DNA of 64,000 nucleotides from Bacillus sp. 103mf (GCF_900116295.1 NZ_FPAF01000002.1:1-64000); one strand, 5' to 3'; shown: positions 48,168 to 57,130, numbered from the stretch's first letter. Made by a program: numbers and translations. The notes: generated from the letters alone by a model not told the origin.

Positions 48168-49985
48168 GTGAAAAAACGAAGTATTGTGTTTAAGCTTTTC
48201 TTATTAACATCAGCGTTATTTACTGCTACATTTTTACTCTTTTTCGTTGGACAATCACTGTTTTTAGAGAAATTTTATATTAATAAGAAAGTTCATACGG
48301 TCCAGACGAATTTCGAAAAATTTGTAAACAAATATGAAAAAAGCAATGGAACCTTCGAAGAGCTTTCAAAGTTAAAACAAGAGTTTTATGAAAAAACAAA
48401 CGCTGAACTCGTCCTATTAGACCGCAATGGTATTATTAAAGATGATAAAAATTATCACATTGAAATTGTTGATAAATTTAATAATACACTTTTTATTCCA
48501 TTGAATAATACTTTCACAATTCCTGAATATTCTTCGTTTATCAATTTAGGATTAAAAATATCTGACCCAATCAGTGTACAAGGTATTTTAAAAAACAATA
48601 TGATTATTCCTGTTGCAATTACTACTGCTGATAATAAAACATGGCAAAATGATAATATCATTTCAGATTTAAAGCTATTTGGCATTCAACTTACAGACGT
48701 CAAAAGAAACTTATATACAAAAGATTTTAGTAATAGCGTTAACAAATTTGATGGTACTATATCAAAATTGCATATTCCTTCTCCAAACGATATTCGTCTT
48801 GCAAATAAAGATACATTAATGCAAGGCATCCAGCATTGGGAACTTTCTGTCGCATTAGGGAAAACGAATGCGAGTGAAATGACAACATATACACTCGGCG
48901 GAGAAAACGAAATTAAAAGTCAGATTTTTGTTAAACCCGTTATCACAAATGGAGAAATAAAAGAATTTGCATTTGCAATGACATCATTGCAGCCTGTTAA
49001 TGAGGCTATGCTTGTTTTGAAAGATTATTATGTCTATGCGTTAATTATCGTCTTTATTGTCATTATTTTATTATCGTTCTATTACTCAAAAATCATTGCA
49101 AACCCGCTTATTAAAATGAATCGTGTTACAAAAAAAATGGCAAACTTTGATTTCTCTGAAAAACTCCCTATATCAACAGAGGATGAAATAGGAAGTCTAT
49201 CAAGTAGCATTAACTCTCTTTCTGTAAATTTAAAGGACCGAATTGATAAATTACATGTAGCAAATACAAAGCTACAACAAGATATTGAAAAAGAACGACA
49301 ACTAGAAAAAACAAGAAAAGAATTTATCTCTGGCGTATCACATGAATTAAAAACACCATTAAGTGTAATCCGAAGTTTCGCTGAAGGCATTAAAGATGGC
49401 GTAAGTAAAGACACTACGTATTATACTGACGTTATTTTAGAAGAAACTGATAACATGAACCGCCTTATTGTCGAAATGCTAGAACTTGCAAAACTTGAGT
49501 CTGGCACATATAAATTAGAATTGGAAAAGTTTTCGGTAGGAGAGTTGATTCAACAAGTATATACTAAGCTATTATTTAGCATCGAAGAAAAAAACTTACA
49601 GGTAGAGCTTGTATTTGATTCCACTATTTATGTACAAGCAAACCGAAATCGTATTGAACAAGTTGTCGTCAATTTATTAAGCAATGCGATTCGTTATACA
49701 CCAGCTGGAGAACAAGTAAAAGTATCTGTCAGTGAGTATGAAGAAACCGTAAAAGTTGAAATTGAAAATAACGGTACACCGATTCCCGAAGAAAGTTTAG
49801 ATAAAATATGGGATCGCTTCTATCGAATAGATGCATCACGTAGCCGTCATACAGGCGGAACTGGTCTTGGACTATCTATCGTAAAAAATATCTTAGAATT
49901 GCATCATGCTAATTATGGTGTTTATAATAAAGAAAATGGCGTTGTCTTTTACTTTCATTTGCCAAAAGTGAAAGTAATCAAATAA
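48168..49985 (+). CDS. Sensor histidine kinase without adjacent regulator
   Basis: This encodes a 605-residue membrane kinase: transmembrane helices at about 10-30 and 285-306 flank a ~255-residue extracytoplasmic sensor domain; then HAMP, HisKA (VSHELKTPLSVIRSF, with the phosphorylated histidine near 386), and HATPase motifs (NLLSNAIRYTP, TGGTGLGLSI). The start is GTG, with GAGGTG upstream. Neighbours are deoD and a recombinase-like gene, so no response regulator is paired with it. It could feed the sporulation phosphorelay or cross-talk elsewhere; that is inference. Confidence 0.93.
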   Translation: MKKRSIVFKLFLLTSALFTATFLLFFVGQSLFLEKFYINKKVHTVQTNFEKFVNKYEKSNGTFEELSKLKQEFYEKTNAELVLLDRNGIIKDDKNYHIEIVDKFNNTLFIPLNNTFTIPEYSSFINLGLKISDPISVQGILKNNMIIPVAITTADNKTWQNDNIISDLKLFGIQLTDVKRNLYTKDFSNSVNKFDGTISKLHIPSPNDIRLANKDTLMQGIQHWELSVALGKTNASEMTTYTLGGENEIKSQIFVKPVITNGEIKEFAFAMTSLQPVNEAMLVLKDYYVYALIIVFIVIILLSFYYSKIIANPLIKMNRVTKKMANFDFSEKLPISTEDEIGSLSSSINSLSVNLKDRIDKLHVANTKLQQDIEKERQLEKTRKEFISGVSHELKTPLSVIRSFAEGIKDGVSKDTTYYTDVILEETDNMNRLIVEMLELAKLESGTYKLELEKFSVGELIQQVYTKLLFSIEEKNLQVELVFDSTIYVQANRNRIEQVVVNLLSNAIRYTPAGEQVKVSVSEYEETVKVEIENNGTPIPEESLDKIWDRFYRIDASRSRHTGGTGLGLSIVKNILELHHANYGVYNKENGVVFYFHLPKVKVIK

Positions 49986-50091
49986 ATTGTCCTAATTTCA
50001 CGAAAAGTTCACATGAAATTCACACACTTCCTTTACAGTAATAACTAGTTAATCCTTTCCTTTACACATATAAAAGAGGAGAGTGCGTGAA

Positions 50092-50622
50092 ATGAAACAA
50101 GTAGGACAACCAATTCAAAACGAAAAACAATTAGAAAAAATCAAAGATATACTAATACAATCATCAAAGCGTGATGCTTTATTATTCGTATTAGCTGTGA
50201 ATTCCGGATTAAAAGTAAGTGAAATATTACAGTTAAAAGTTGGCGATGTTATCGATGAAAATGAGCATGTTCGTCATTCTATTTTGTTCTACAATGACAA
50301 AATGAAAAAGCATAAATGGTTCGCTGTAAATGAAGAATTGCAACATACAATTGAACAATATATGAAAGAACGAAAAGTATGGAAGCGAAATGAACCATTA
50401 TTAAAATCTCAAAAAGGAACAAAATCTATTACGAGACAACATGCTTGGTACATTTTAAACAAAGCGGCAAAAGAAGTTGGTTTAGAAGGGATTAGCTCAC
50501 ATACACTTCGCAAAACGTGGGGATATTGTGCTTATAAATCTGGCGTAGATATTGCATTTTTACAACACTTTTTTGATCATAGTACCCCATCCAAAACTTT
50601 AAAATACATCGGTATCGCTTAA
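50092..50622 (+). CDS. Minimal tyrosine recombinase-like protein
   Basis: This encodes a 176-residue protein consisting only of the catalytic domain of phage-integrase-type recombinases, without an N-terminal core-binding domain. Box II is intact: HTLRKT with His and Arg, FDHSTPSKTLKYI with His and the Tyr nucleophile. At box I the sequence is SGLKVSEILQLKVGDV, with lysine where the first catalytic arginine is expected. The ATG at 50092 follows GGAG by 10 nt; a GTG lies at 50083. No attachment site or mobile element is visible nearby. Confidence 0.8.
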   Translation: MKQVGQPIQNEKQLEKIKDILIQSSKRDALLFVLAVNSGLKVSEILQLKVGDVIDENEHVRHSILFYNDKMKKHKWFAVNEELQHTIEQYMKERKVWKRNEPLLKSQKGTKSITRQHAWYILNKAAKEVGLEGISSHTLRKTWGYCAYKSGVDIAFLQHFFDHSTPSKTLKYIGIA

Positions 50623-50645
50623 CTATACTTACTGTAAAGATCGTA

Positions 50646-50685
50646 AAAGAAGGTAGCTATTTTGAAAATAGTTACCTTCTTTTTA
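50646..50685 (+). terminator. Terminator after the recombinase-like gene
   Basis: AAGAAGGTAGCTATTTT / GAAAATAGTTACCTTCTTTTTA, long stem with one mismatch. Confidence 0.85.
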
Positions 50686-50689
50686 TATG

Positions 50690-50942
50690 CATATAGATTA
50701 AAACAACCATTTCTTTTTGGTGAGCAAGAACAGCTGACCATGCATGGAAGTGGTCAGGCCCTTTCCTATCACATGCAAAGTTTAAAACAAAATGAAAAAG
50801 CGAGTGCAGATTATGTTTTATCCCACATCCACGGACAGTAGGACTCCCACCTCAAGATTCAAAGAAAAACAAAGAAGATAGATGGAAGTTTCTCCTGCAC
50901 AGCAATGACTTATATGTTGAAAAATTAAAATGTATTTATATA
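50690..50942. repeat. Family 1 repeat (inverted) interrupted by a family 2 element
   Basis: Family 1 runs AACAGCTGACCATGCATGG...CAGATTATGTTTTA (about 50820). A family 2 derivative (TCCCACATCCACGGACAGTAGGACTCCCACCTC...GATGGAAGTTTC) lies within it. Family 1 resumes at about 50895 with TGCACAGCAATGACTTATATG and its AAAAATTAAAATG terminus. The host sequence is continuous across the insert. Confidence 0.75.
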
Positions 50943-51024
50943 TTTTCTGTAACACCTTATATATCTTTCTCTTTTCTTGTTTCTCTCCTCTTCTAGTGAT
51001 ACTCTAATAGTAGGGGGGAGAAAT

Positions 51025-51216
51025 ATGAACACATTAACAATTGAATTACCAAAAGAAACATTGGAAAAACTAAGTTTATTACAACAAGCTCACAAAAAGA
51101 AAACAGGTGCTGTCGTTACCGAAAGTACACTTATTCAATCTCTTATTTCAAGAGAATTTATTCAAGAAGTTACACCATTTGATTTACAGCAATACGTACA
51201 ACAAAAAGAACAGTGA
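51025..51216 (+). CDS. Small ribbon-helix-helix-like protein
   Basis: This encodes a 63-residue protein with the layout of ribbon-helix-helix DNA-binding or antitoxin proteins: a short beta strand (NTLTIELP, residues 2-9), helix A (about 10-28) and helix B (TESTLIQSLISREFI), then a short tail. No toxin-like gene is adjacent, so an antitoxin role is not supported. GGGGGGAG precedes the ATG. The frame extends to 50977 without a ribosome site. Confidence 0.7.
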   Translation: MNTLTIELPKETLEKLSLLQQAHKKKTGAVVTESTLIQSLISREFIQEVTPFDLQQYVQQKEQ

Positions 51217-51226
51217 TAAGTTTCTA

Positions 51227-51272
51227 AAAGACAAAAAACCCTTATCTTTAAGATAAGAGTTTTTGTCTTTTA
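51227..51272. terminator. Bidirectional terminator
   Basis: AAAAGACAAAAAACCCTTATC / GATAAGAGTTTTTGTCTTTT, between the convergent ribbon-helix-helix-like and cytochrome genes. Confidence 0.88.
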
Positions 51273-51296
51273 AGGCAAGATAACCACGGCTTCTTC

Positions 51297-53258
51297 CTAT
51301 TGAATTGATTTTACATATTCTGCGATTGCATGAACTTCCTGTTTTGATAGCTGCGGCTTTTCTTCATATTGATGCTTTTCTACTGCTTCTTCAACGTTTT
51401 TCGCACTACCATCATGTAAGTATGGGGCTGTTGCCCATGCACCGCGAAGTGTTGGAGGATCAAAATATCCTTTTGGTCTTTTATTTTGGAATCCCCCACG
51501 CGCATCACCATCATAATTTGTATCTGTTTCATTAGCAGTTCCAATGTTATAAAGGAAGTTTGTATTGTTCGTCGTTAATGTACCATTTTCATCAACAGCT
51601 TTTGTGCTATTTGTGAAATTATCCCCGCCATGACATGTTAAACAATTTGCCTTACCTTTAAACAACTGCTCTCCATCCTTCGCAGTAGGTGTTAATTCTC
51701 CATTTCCTTGACGATATGGACTTTTGGGGACAGGAAACGAATTCGGATCATCCAAAAAGGCTTGCAACGCATCATACATGTGCTGAACATCTTTTGGAAG
51801 TTCTTTTCCTGGATCAATTTCCATCATACCGCCCATTTCACCTTGTACGGTATGAATATAATCTGTAAACTCATCACGTGCGCCGTCCCACATAAACAAA
51901 CCTGTTTTTGTCGTTAAGACGTTGCTTGGTACATTTCGCTTCCCTCTTGGTGTCAGTAATGATAAACCATTAATTTCTCCATCACTATGACACGTTGCAC
52001 AGCTCATCCAGTTGTTTCCTGTAATCGCTGTTGCATATTTATCGCTATTTGCACTGTAGAAAATTTCTTTTCCTTCACGAACAAGTTTTGATAAGGAATC
52101 TTTTTCAATTAATTTAACTGTCTTCTTATCAGCTTTCACTTTTGCATATGAATCATCTCCCCCTGTTTCTAGAAAAGCAAGATCATGACTCATCGCATTA
52201 TGAACTACTAATGTGTTTTCTTTTGGAAGAAACGTAATACCGCGTGGATTACTTCCTGGAATGCGCCTTACAATTTGCGTTGCATTTCCTCCACGTGTTA
52301 AATCAAACATCATGAGATCTTCACTACCAGACATAACTACAAATGCCTTTGTGCCTTTTTCATTAAAAGCTACGTCATATGGATTTGATACAATCATCGT
52401 TTCATTTTTTGTATTTTTCACATTCATCGCTTCGAATAATTGTTTCCGCTGATTTGTAATTTCCTCATCTTTTTCTAAATCAATAATCGACACAGCTGGA
52501 AAAACTGTTTCTTCAAACTGAATGGGTGTATCCACATTTGTAAGCAGATGTGGAACCCAAGCCGTTTTCCCATCTGGTGCAATAACAAATTGCTCTAATG
52601 TATTTGGAATTCCTTGACTCTTTTTATGGTCTTCTTTATCCGGTGAAGATGCAAGTGTAATCACTTTCTTCACTTTATTACTCTCTGTATCTACAACACT
52701 AATTTTCCCCTCCAAATAGTGCGGTACATACAATTTCTTTCCGTCTTTTGTCATCGCAAGCGTACGTGGGCGATCGCCAATCTTAATCTTTTGTACCGTT
52801 TTCTTCTTCTCAATATCAATAACCGATACATTACCAGAACGAAAATTCGATACATATAACTTCGTTCCATTTGGATTTGTAACAACACCAAATGGCTCAA
52901 TTTCAGTCGAAATTCGATCAATGACTTTCTTCTTTTCAAGTGAAACAACATCTACTTTATTATCGTACATACAAGAAACATATAATTTCGTTTCATCAGG
53001 GCTCATTGTTAATTGTCTCGGTTCTTTTCCAACTGGAATCTCTGATACTACTTTTCTACTTTTTGCATCCATAATTGTTACTGTATTAATATCAATATTT
53101 GCTGTATAAATCCACTCTCCATTAGCACTCGTTACAATGTTATTACTATGAATAGCGGCGCTACGCTTCTCTTCTTTTCCTGATGTTTTCATCCCACAAC
53201 TCGCAAAAATCCCGATACATAGGAGTAATGTAATCGCCATAAACAATCGCTTCATCAT
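51297..53258 (-). CDS. Lipoprotein with YVTN beta-propeller and diheme cytochrome c peroxidase/MauG-like domain
   Basis: This encodes a 653-residue surface lipoprotein: signal peptide with lipidated cysteine near residue 21 (FASC), a seven-bladed-type propeller of YVTN repeats at about 40-380 (KLYVSNFRSGNVSVID, KLYVPHYLEGKISVVD), then a peroxidase-like domain with heme motifs CATCH (420-424) and CLTCH (539-543) and the family segment TLRGAWATAPYLHDGSA (about 603-619). That segment is typical of bacterial diheme peroxidases and MauG. It follows a Fur-controlled lipoprotein gene by 150 bp. The substrate is unknown: peroxide detoxification or oxidation of a partner protein are both possible. Confidence 0.9.
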   Translation of the reverse strand: MMKRLFMAITLLLCIGIFASCGMKTSGKEEKRSAAIHSNNIVTSANGEWIYTANIDINTVTIMDAKSRKVVSEIPVGKEPRQLTMSPDETKLYVSCMYDNKVDVVSLEKKKVIDRISTEIEPFGVVTNPNGTKLYVSNFRSGNVSVIDIEKKKTVQKIKIGDRPRTLAMTKDGKKLYVPHYLEGKISVVDTESNKVKKVITLASSPDKEDHKKSQGIPNTLEQFVIAPDGKTAWVPHLLTNVDTPIQFEETVFPAVSIIDLEKDEEITNQRKQLFEAMNVKNTKNETMIVSNPYDVAFNEKGTKAFVVMSGSEDLMMFDLTRGGNATQIVRRIPGSNPRGITFLPKENTLVVHNAMSHDLAFLETGGDDSYAKVKADKKTVKLIEKDSLSKLVREGKEIFYSANSDKYATAITGNNWMSCATCHSDGEINGLSLLTPRGKRNVPSNVLTTKTGLFMWDGARDEFTDYIHTVQGEMGGMMEIDPGKELPKDVQHMYDALQAFLDDPNSFPVPKSPYRQGNGELTPTAKDGEQLFKGKANCLTCHGGDNFTNSTKAVDENGTLTTNNTNFLYNIGTANETDTNYDGDARGGFQNKRPKGYFDPPTLRGAWATAPYLHDGSAKNVEEAVEKHQYEEKPQLSKQEVHAIAEYVKSIQ

Positions 53259-53408
53259 TTAGCCCTTCTCTCTTTATCTCACTCTACCGTACAGTCTCTC
53301 CTATCTATACAATGAAGATAGAAGAGAAGTAACCACCCTTCTTAGCCATCAATAAAAAACACATCATCTTCTGATAGAAATTTCACTTTGTTACACTCTT
53401 TCATAAAT
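53259..53408. other. Gap between the two Fur-region lipoprotein genes
   Basis: This 150-bp gap has no strong terminator. A family 2 tail-like segment (CTTCTGATAGAAATTTCACTTTG, 53366-53390) is visible, which could weaken read-through or act as a processing site. No independent promoter was recognised. Confidence 0.4.
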
Positions 53409-55469
53409 TTATTTTCCCTTTTTCACTTCAACATTGACAAGAACTGGAGCAATACCATACTTACCATGACCTGCTTGAATTTGCGGTACATTGTCCTTAT
53501 CTGTATTTCCAAGCTTCCCTTTTATATAAACATCGCCAGTATCCCAAAACTCACTTGTTTGCATTCCTTCTTTTAATGAAGGCCCATTGATTACTTGATC
53601 ATAAAAATCAACATAACGAGAAGTAATTGTTTTTTGTTCTAATGAATCGTATTTCGTTTTATCTGCATCTGTATTACTTAAATTTTGCAATGCAACACGC
53701 AAGACTGCTGATGCACTTCCAGCTGTATAAGGAGTATACTTCATTTCACCTTTTTTCGTTTCATATGCATGTGCTTCTTTATTCCACATTTTACGATCTA
53801 CTAAGTCATAAAGTTTACGTGCTTCTTCACGATACGTTTCATCTTTTGTTGCTAAAAAGGCTGCAGTCAACCCTCGAATTGCTCCTAGCTGCGCTTCTAA
53901 TGTAACCGGATCAGTATCTTGTCCTTTTCCAATTGTATAACTATTTGCCATAAATCCATCTTTTGTCTTCATATTTTTTAATAAGAAGTCTGCTTGCGTC
54001 TTCATCATTTGAAGAGCACGTTTACCTTCTTCTGTTTGTAAGCCTTGTGCCTCTGCTCCGCTCGCATATCCAACTGGCATACCATCAATAGCACGTTGGA
54101 ATATACGAAGCGCTTCTACCATATAACTTGCATCAAACGTATCAATACGTTTGCCTTGTTCTGTTCCGCTGTGCTCTGTAACAAACGCTCCTGTTTCTTT
54201 ATTATAGTGCATCGCTTCAATATTTTTAAAGACTTGTAACATGACATCACGATTTAATGAATAAGGATCATCTGCCTTTGCATCGTTAGCCGTTTCCCCA
54301 TCTATATTTTCTGTTGCCGCTTTTGCAAACGGTGCCCCATCAAATGCTGCTTGGAACGCTGGATTTACATTTTTATTACCTGGACGCTGGTCTACCATTC
54401 CGAAAAATTCAGCAGTTGGCCACAACATCATCCATTGATCCCGAAGCACACTGCGCGCGTCTTTCACTTCTAATTGACTAGCTTTAGCAATACCATTCTT
54501 GTTCTCTTCCGTTACTTTAATCTCATGAGGTAAGTAAACGAGACCGCTCGCAGGACTATATTTACTTCCTGCCCCGTTTGTTAATTGTTTTGTATTTGCA
54601 TCATAAAATAGCCCATCGCGAATATATGAAAGTTTATTCCAAATTTCCTCTGTTAAAATCACACCTTGCATACCATCAGCACTACTTTTCCCAAGACGAA
54701 TATTCGAATCTTGATCTTGCGTGTTTGATGTAGCTTCTAATTCTTCATCCTTATCTACTGTATGAAAACCACCTAAAAAATCCCCTGCCCATAATGCTTG
54801 TTTTAAAAATGCAGAACCGTATGCTGCTGGTGTTAATGTTTTATTCATTTTTGAACGATCCCAGCGTAGTGTTTTAAAATCCATCTGGAAAGATGGTACA
54901 TATGTCTTATCATCATTTTCTGCATATACAGACGTATCTACTTTTTGTATATAATGCGGATCACCACCAGCATACTCCATAAATGTTGGATACATATTTG
55001 CAAAGATTTCTTTACGCGGATATCCTACACTATCTGCTAATGTATAAAATCTCTCTTCTAGCCAAGATGGTACTTCTTTATTTTCTTCTTTTGTCATCTT
55101 TTGTACAATTGGTGCATGAAGTAAATGGAAACCAAGTCCTGATTTTTCTACTACCTCATACATGCCTTCTTCTGAGTACTCATAAGACTCGATACCAGCC
55201 ATATAATCAAATTTTGTTGGTTTATTTCGTTTTTTTGCATCTAAAATATCTAAATCTAAACCTAAACCTTCTGCTAAAGGTTCACCGGCTAATTCAAATT
55301 CTGCATATGCAAACATGTTTGCTGCTGTATCAAATGTATAATCCGTTACCGGTACACCATATGTATTTTTTTCTTTTGCCGTCTCTTCTTTTTTATTAGA
55401 ACACCCTACTGAAAGTAATAATGAGGAAACAACAGCAACTGTCGTCATCACTTTCCATGGCTTTTTCAT
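53409..55469 (-). CDS. Fur-controlled lipoprotein of unknown family
   Basis: This encodes a 686-residue lipoprotein: signal peptide, lipidated cysteine at 23 (SVGC), a short KE-rich linker, and a large soluble domain. The C-terminal half is helical and reminiscent of alpha/alpha toroid proteins (DTFDASYMVEALRIF, VTLEAQLGAIRGLTAAF, YTAGSASAVLRVAL), and it contains many Trp, Tyr and Met residues. I do not recognise the family. A SigA promoter with a perfect Fur box lies upstream, and the diheme-cytochrome lipoprotein gene is downstream. It may bind or deliver iron, or be the oxidation target of that cytochrome; neither is shown. Confidence 0.85.
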   Translation of the reverse strand: MKKPWKVMTTVAVVSSLLLSVGCSNKKEETAKEKNTYGVPVTDYTFDTAANMFAYAEFELAGEPLAEGLGLDLDILDAKKRNKPTKFDYMAGIESYEYSEEGMYEVVEKSGLGFHLLHAPIVQKMTKEENKEVPSWLEERFYTLADSVGYPRKEIFANMYPTFMEYAGGDPHYIQKVDTSVYAENDDKTYVPSFQMDFKTLRWDRSKMNKTLTPAAYGSAFLKQALWAGDFLGGFHTVDKDEELEATSNTQDQDSNIRLGKSSADGMQGVILTEEIWNKLSYIRDGLFYDANTKQLTNGAGSKYSPASGLVYLPHEIKVTEENKNGIAKASQLEVKDARSVLRDQWMMLWPTAEFFGMVDQRPGNKNVNPAFQAAFDGAPFAKAATENIDGETANDAKADDPYSLNRDVMLQVFKNIEAMHYNKETGAFVTEHSGTEQGKRIDTFDASYMVEALRIFQRAIDGMPVGYASGAEAQGLQTEEGKRALQMMKTQADFLLKNMKTKDGFMANSYTIGKGQDTDPVTLEAQLGAIRGLTAAFLATKDETYREEARKLYDLVDRKMWNKEAHAYETKKGEMKYTPYTAGSASAVLRVALQNLSNTDADKTKYDSLEQKTITSRYVDFYDQVINGPSLKEGMQTSEFWDTGDVYIKGKLGNTDKDNVPQIQAGHGKYGIAPVLVNVEVKKGK

Positions 55470-55494
55470 CTATTCCCGCCCCTTTAAATGAAAT

Positions 55495-55509
55495 TGATAA
55501 TTATTATCA
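55495..55509. promoter_or_regulatory. Fur operator 1
   Basis: TGATAATTATTATCA matches the Bacillus Fur 7-1-7 box TGATAATNATTATCA at every position. It lies at about +7 to +21 relative to the predicted start of transcription, a normal repressing position. Confidence 0.88.
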
Positions 55510-55522
55510 CATAAACTATATT

Positions 55523-55551
55523 ATTATATGATTAAATTAATTTTTTGTAAA
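55523..55551 (-). promoter_or_regulatory. SigA promoter of the lipoprotein-cytochrome unit
   Basis: Minus strand TTTACA (55546-55551), 17 bp spacer, TATAAT (55523-55528), about 55 bp upstream of the start codon. Confidence 0.75.
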
Positions 55552-55595
55552 CTTTAAATTTTTTAAGATAAAAGCTAGAGAAAACCATTGACAAT

Positions 55596-55614
55596 GATAA
55601 TGATAACCATTATC
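55596..55614. promoter_or_regulatory. Fur operator 2
   Basis: GATAATGATAACCATTATC matches the classical 19-bp Fur box GATAATGATAATCATTATC at 18 of 19 positions. It lies about 45 bp upstream of the promoter's -35 element. Confidence 0.8.
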
Positions 55615-55683
55615 ATTGGTTACGAAGCCAACAATTGATGAATCAACCAAACGCTCAGTAACATTGTTACCCCTCTTTTTTCA

Positions 55684-55732
55684 TAAAGAAAAACACCGTA
55701 CATTCCCCCTGTTTGTACAGTGTTTTTCTTTT
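55684..55732. terminator. Terminator after the DUF72 gene
   Basis: AAAGAAAAACACCGTACA / TGTACAGTGTTTTTCTTT, 18-bp stem with one mismatch. Confidence 0.85.
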
Positions 55733-55767
55733 TATTTTAATTATTCATCAATAAATGACCTTTCACT

Positions 55768-56613
55768 TCAGTCAAATAAATTTAGTTGTTCAGGTTTAGG
55801 TTCCCCATACGTAACGCCAAACATCTCCATTAGCTGTTTCGCATTATCTGCTGCGTCTCCGCCAGAGTTATTATTAAATAGAAGATAAACTTCCTTTGTT
55901 TTTGTTTTCAATTCTTCTATCCTTTCTACCCATTCTTCTAACTCTTGTTTGTTATAACGATATAAACAGCGAACTGCCCGCCAATTCTCTCCCGTGTTCA
56001 GCCAGCCATGTACATTGCGTCCATGAAATCGAACTAAGGTCATTTGTTCATGCGTGGCTTCTAGCACAATTGGAATAGAGCCAATTCCTGCTTGCGGTTC
56101 ATCACAAATCGTATGAATCCAACCTTCTTGTTTCATAAATTGTAATGTTCGATTACGAAATTGTGGATCAAACCAAGTTTGATTCCGAAATTCTAATGAA
56201 CATGGGATACCTTTCATTTTTTCTTTCGTATAACGTAATAAGTCCACATTTTTCTTTTGACAATCAAACCAAGGTGGATACTGGAATAAAACCATTTTTA
56301 ACTTATTGGCTTTTTGAAGAGGAGCAATTGACTCTTTAAATACGTGAAACATATCGTCAATGTTTGCAAAAGGAATTTCTCCGCGCATATGGCCTGTCAT
56401 TCCTTGATAAGCCTTCACAATAAACGAAAAATTTGATGGTGTTTCTAAAGCCCATTTCTCATAATTTCTTACAGGCTGCATAGCATAAAAAGAACTATCT
56501 ACTTCTACAATTGGAAAATATTCACTATATGTTTGCAGTTTATGCTTCATTTCATATGCATCCTTATATAAAGAGTCGTGATCCCCCCATCCTGTTAACC
56601 CAATAGAAATCAT
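55768..56613 (-). CDS. DUF72 family protein (YunF-like)
   Basis: This encodes a 281-residue TIM-barrel protein of the DUF72 family: ISIGLTGWGDH at the start, VEVDSSFYAMQP, SLEFRNQTWFD, and LVRFHGRN. The family's activity is not established. It is monocistronic, and its terminator isolates it from the Fur-regulated unit downstream. There is no signal peptide. Confidence 0.88.
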   Translation of the reverse strand: MISIGLTGWGDHDSLYKDAYEMKHKLQTYSEYFPIVEVDSSFYAMQPVRNYEKWALETPSNFSFIVKAYQGMTGHMRGEIPFANIDDMFHVFKESIAPLQKANKLKMVLFQYPPWFDCQKKNVDLLRYTKEKMKGIPCSLEFRNQTWFDPQFRNRTLQFMKQEGWIHTICDEPQAGIGSIPIVLEATHEQMTLVRFHGRNVHGWLNTGENWRAVRCLYRYNKQELEEWVERIEELKTKTKEVYLLFNNNSGGDAADNAKQLMEMFGVTYGEPKPEQLNLFD

Positions 56614-56784
56614 CTGAACACCATCCCCTATCTACCTCTAAATCTTAAAAACATATTATAATATATCGAAAAAAATGAAAGCGTTATTTCATTAATGAAC
56701 AACTCATAACGCATTTACACTCTTTACAAGGTCATTCATATCCTATAGCTTCTTACTTAACTATAACAAATCTAAGACATTTTT

Positions 56785-56995
56785 CTATATACATCCATTT
56801 TGATTTTCAATATATAAGTCACTGCTCTATGGAATAAAACATAACCTATACTCGCTTGCTCCCTTTGTTTTAAACCTCGCATGTGGCAGAAAAAAGCCCT
56901 GACCGCTTCTATGCGCGGCCAGATGCTCTCGTCCCACCTAAAAGGAAAGTGGTTTTTATGTATTTTTTTAATTTATATATATATTCATTTTATTA
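56785..56995. repeat. Family 1 intergenic repeat, full length
   Basis: Same orientation as the 5091 copy: CATTTTGATTTTCAATATATAAGTCAC, CCTCGCATGTGGCAGAAAAAAGCCCTGACCGC, CTATGCGCGGCCAGATGCTCTCGTCCCACC, and TTTATGTATTTTTTTAATTTATATAT. Outside it, 56614-57130 shows only the upstream regions of the two flanking genes. Confidence 0.82.
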
Positions 56996-57130
56996 TTTTG
57001 TTTTTTAATTTGTAATTATATATACGAAATGTTCATCTTTACTTTTCTTTACCACAGCTTAACGTTAATTTAATGCTCATTTTGTATAATTCATAATGAA
57101 AGAATTTATAGGAAACGAGGGTGAATGCTA

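Noticed and set aside
50092-50622. Evidence for an integrated phage or genomic island
   Set aside because: Only a lone recombinase-like domain is present; no flanking direct repeats, tRNA, phage genes or base-composition change was seen.
51025-51216. Toxin-antitoxin locus
   Set aside because: The ribbon-helix-helix-like protein has no small partner gene on either side.
55616-55888. Plus-strand frame to the right of the Fur boxes as a divergent Fur-regulated gene
   Set aside because: It crosses the DUF72 terminator and the end of that gene in antisense, and no ribosome site precedes it.
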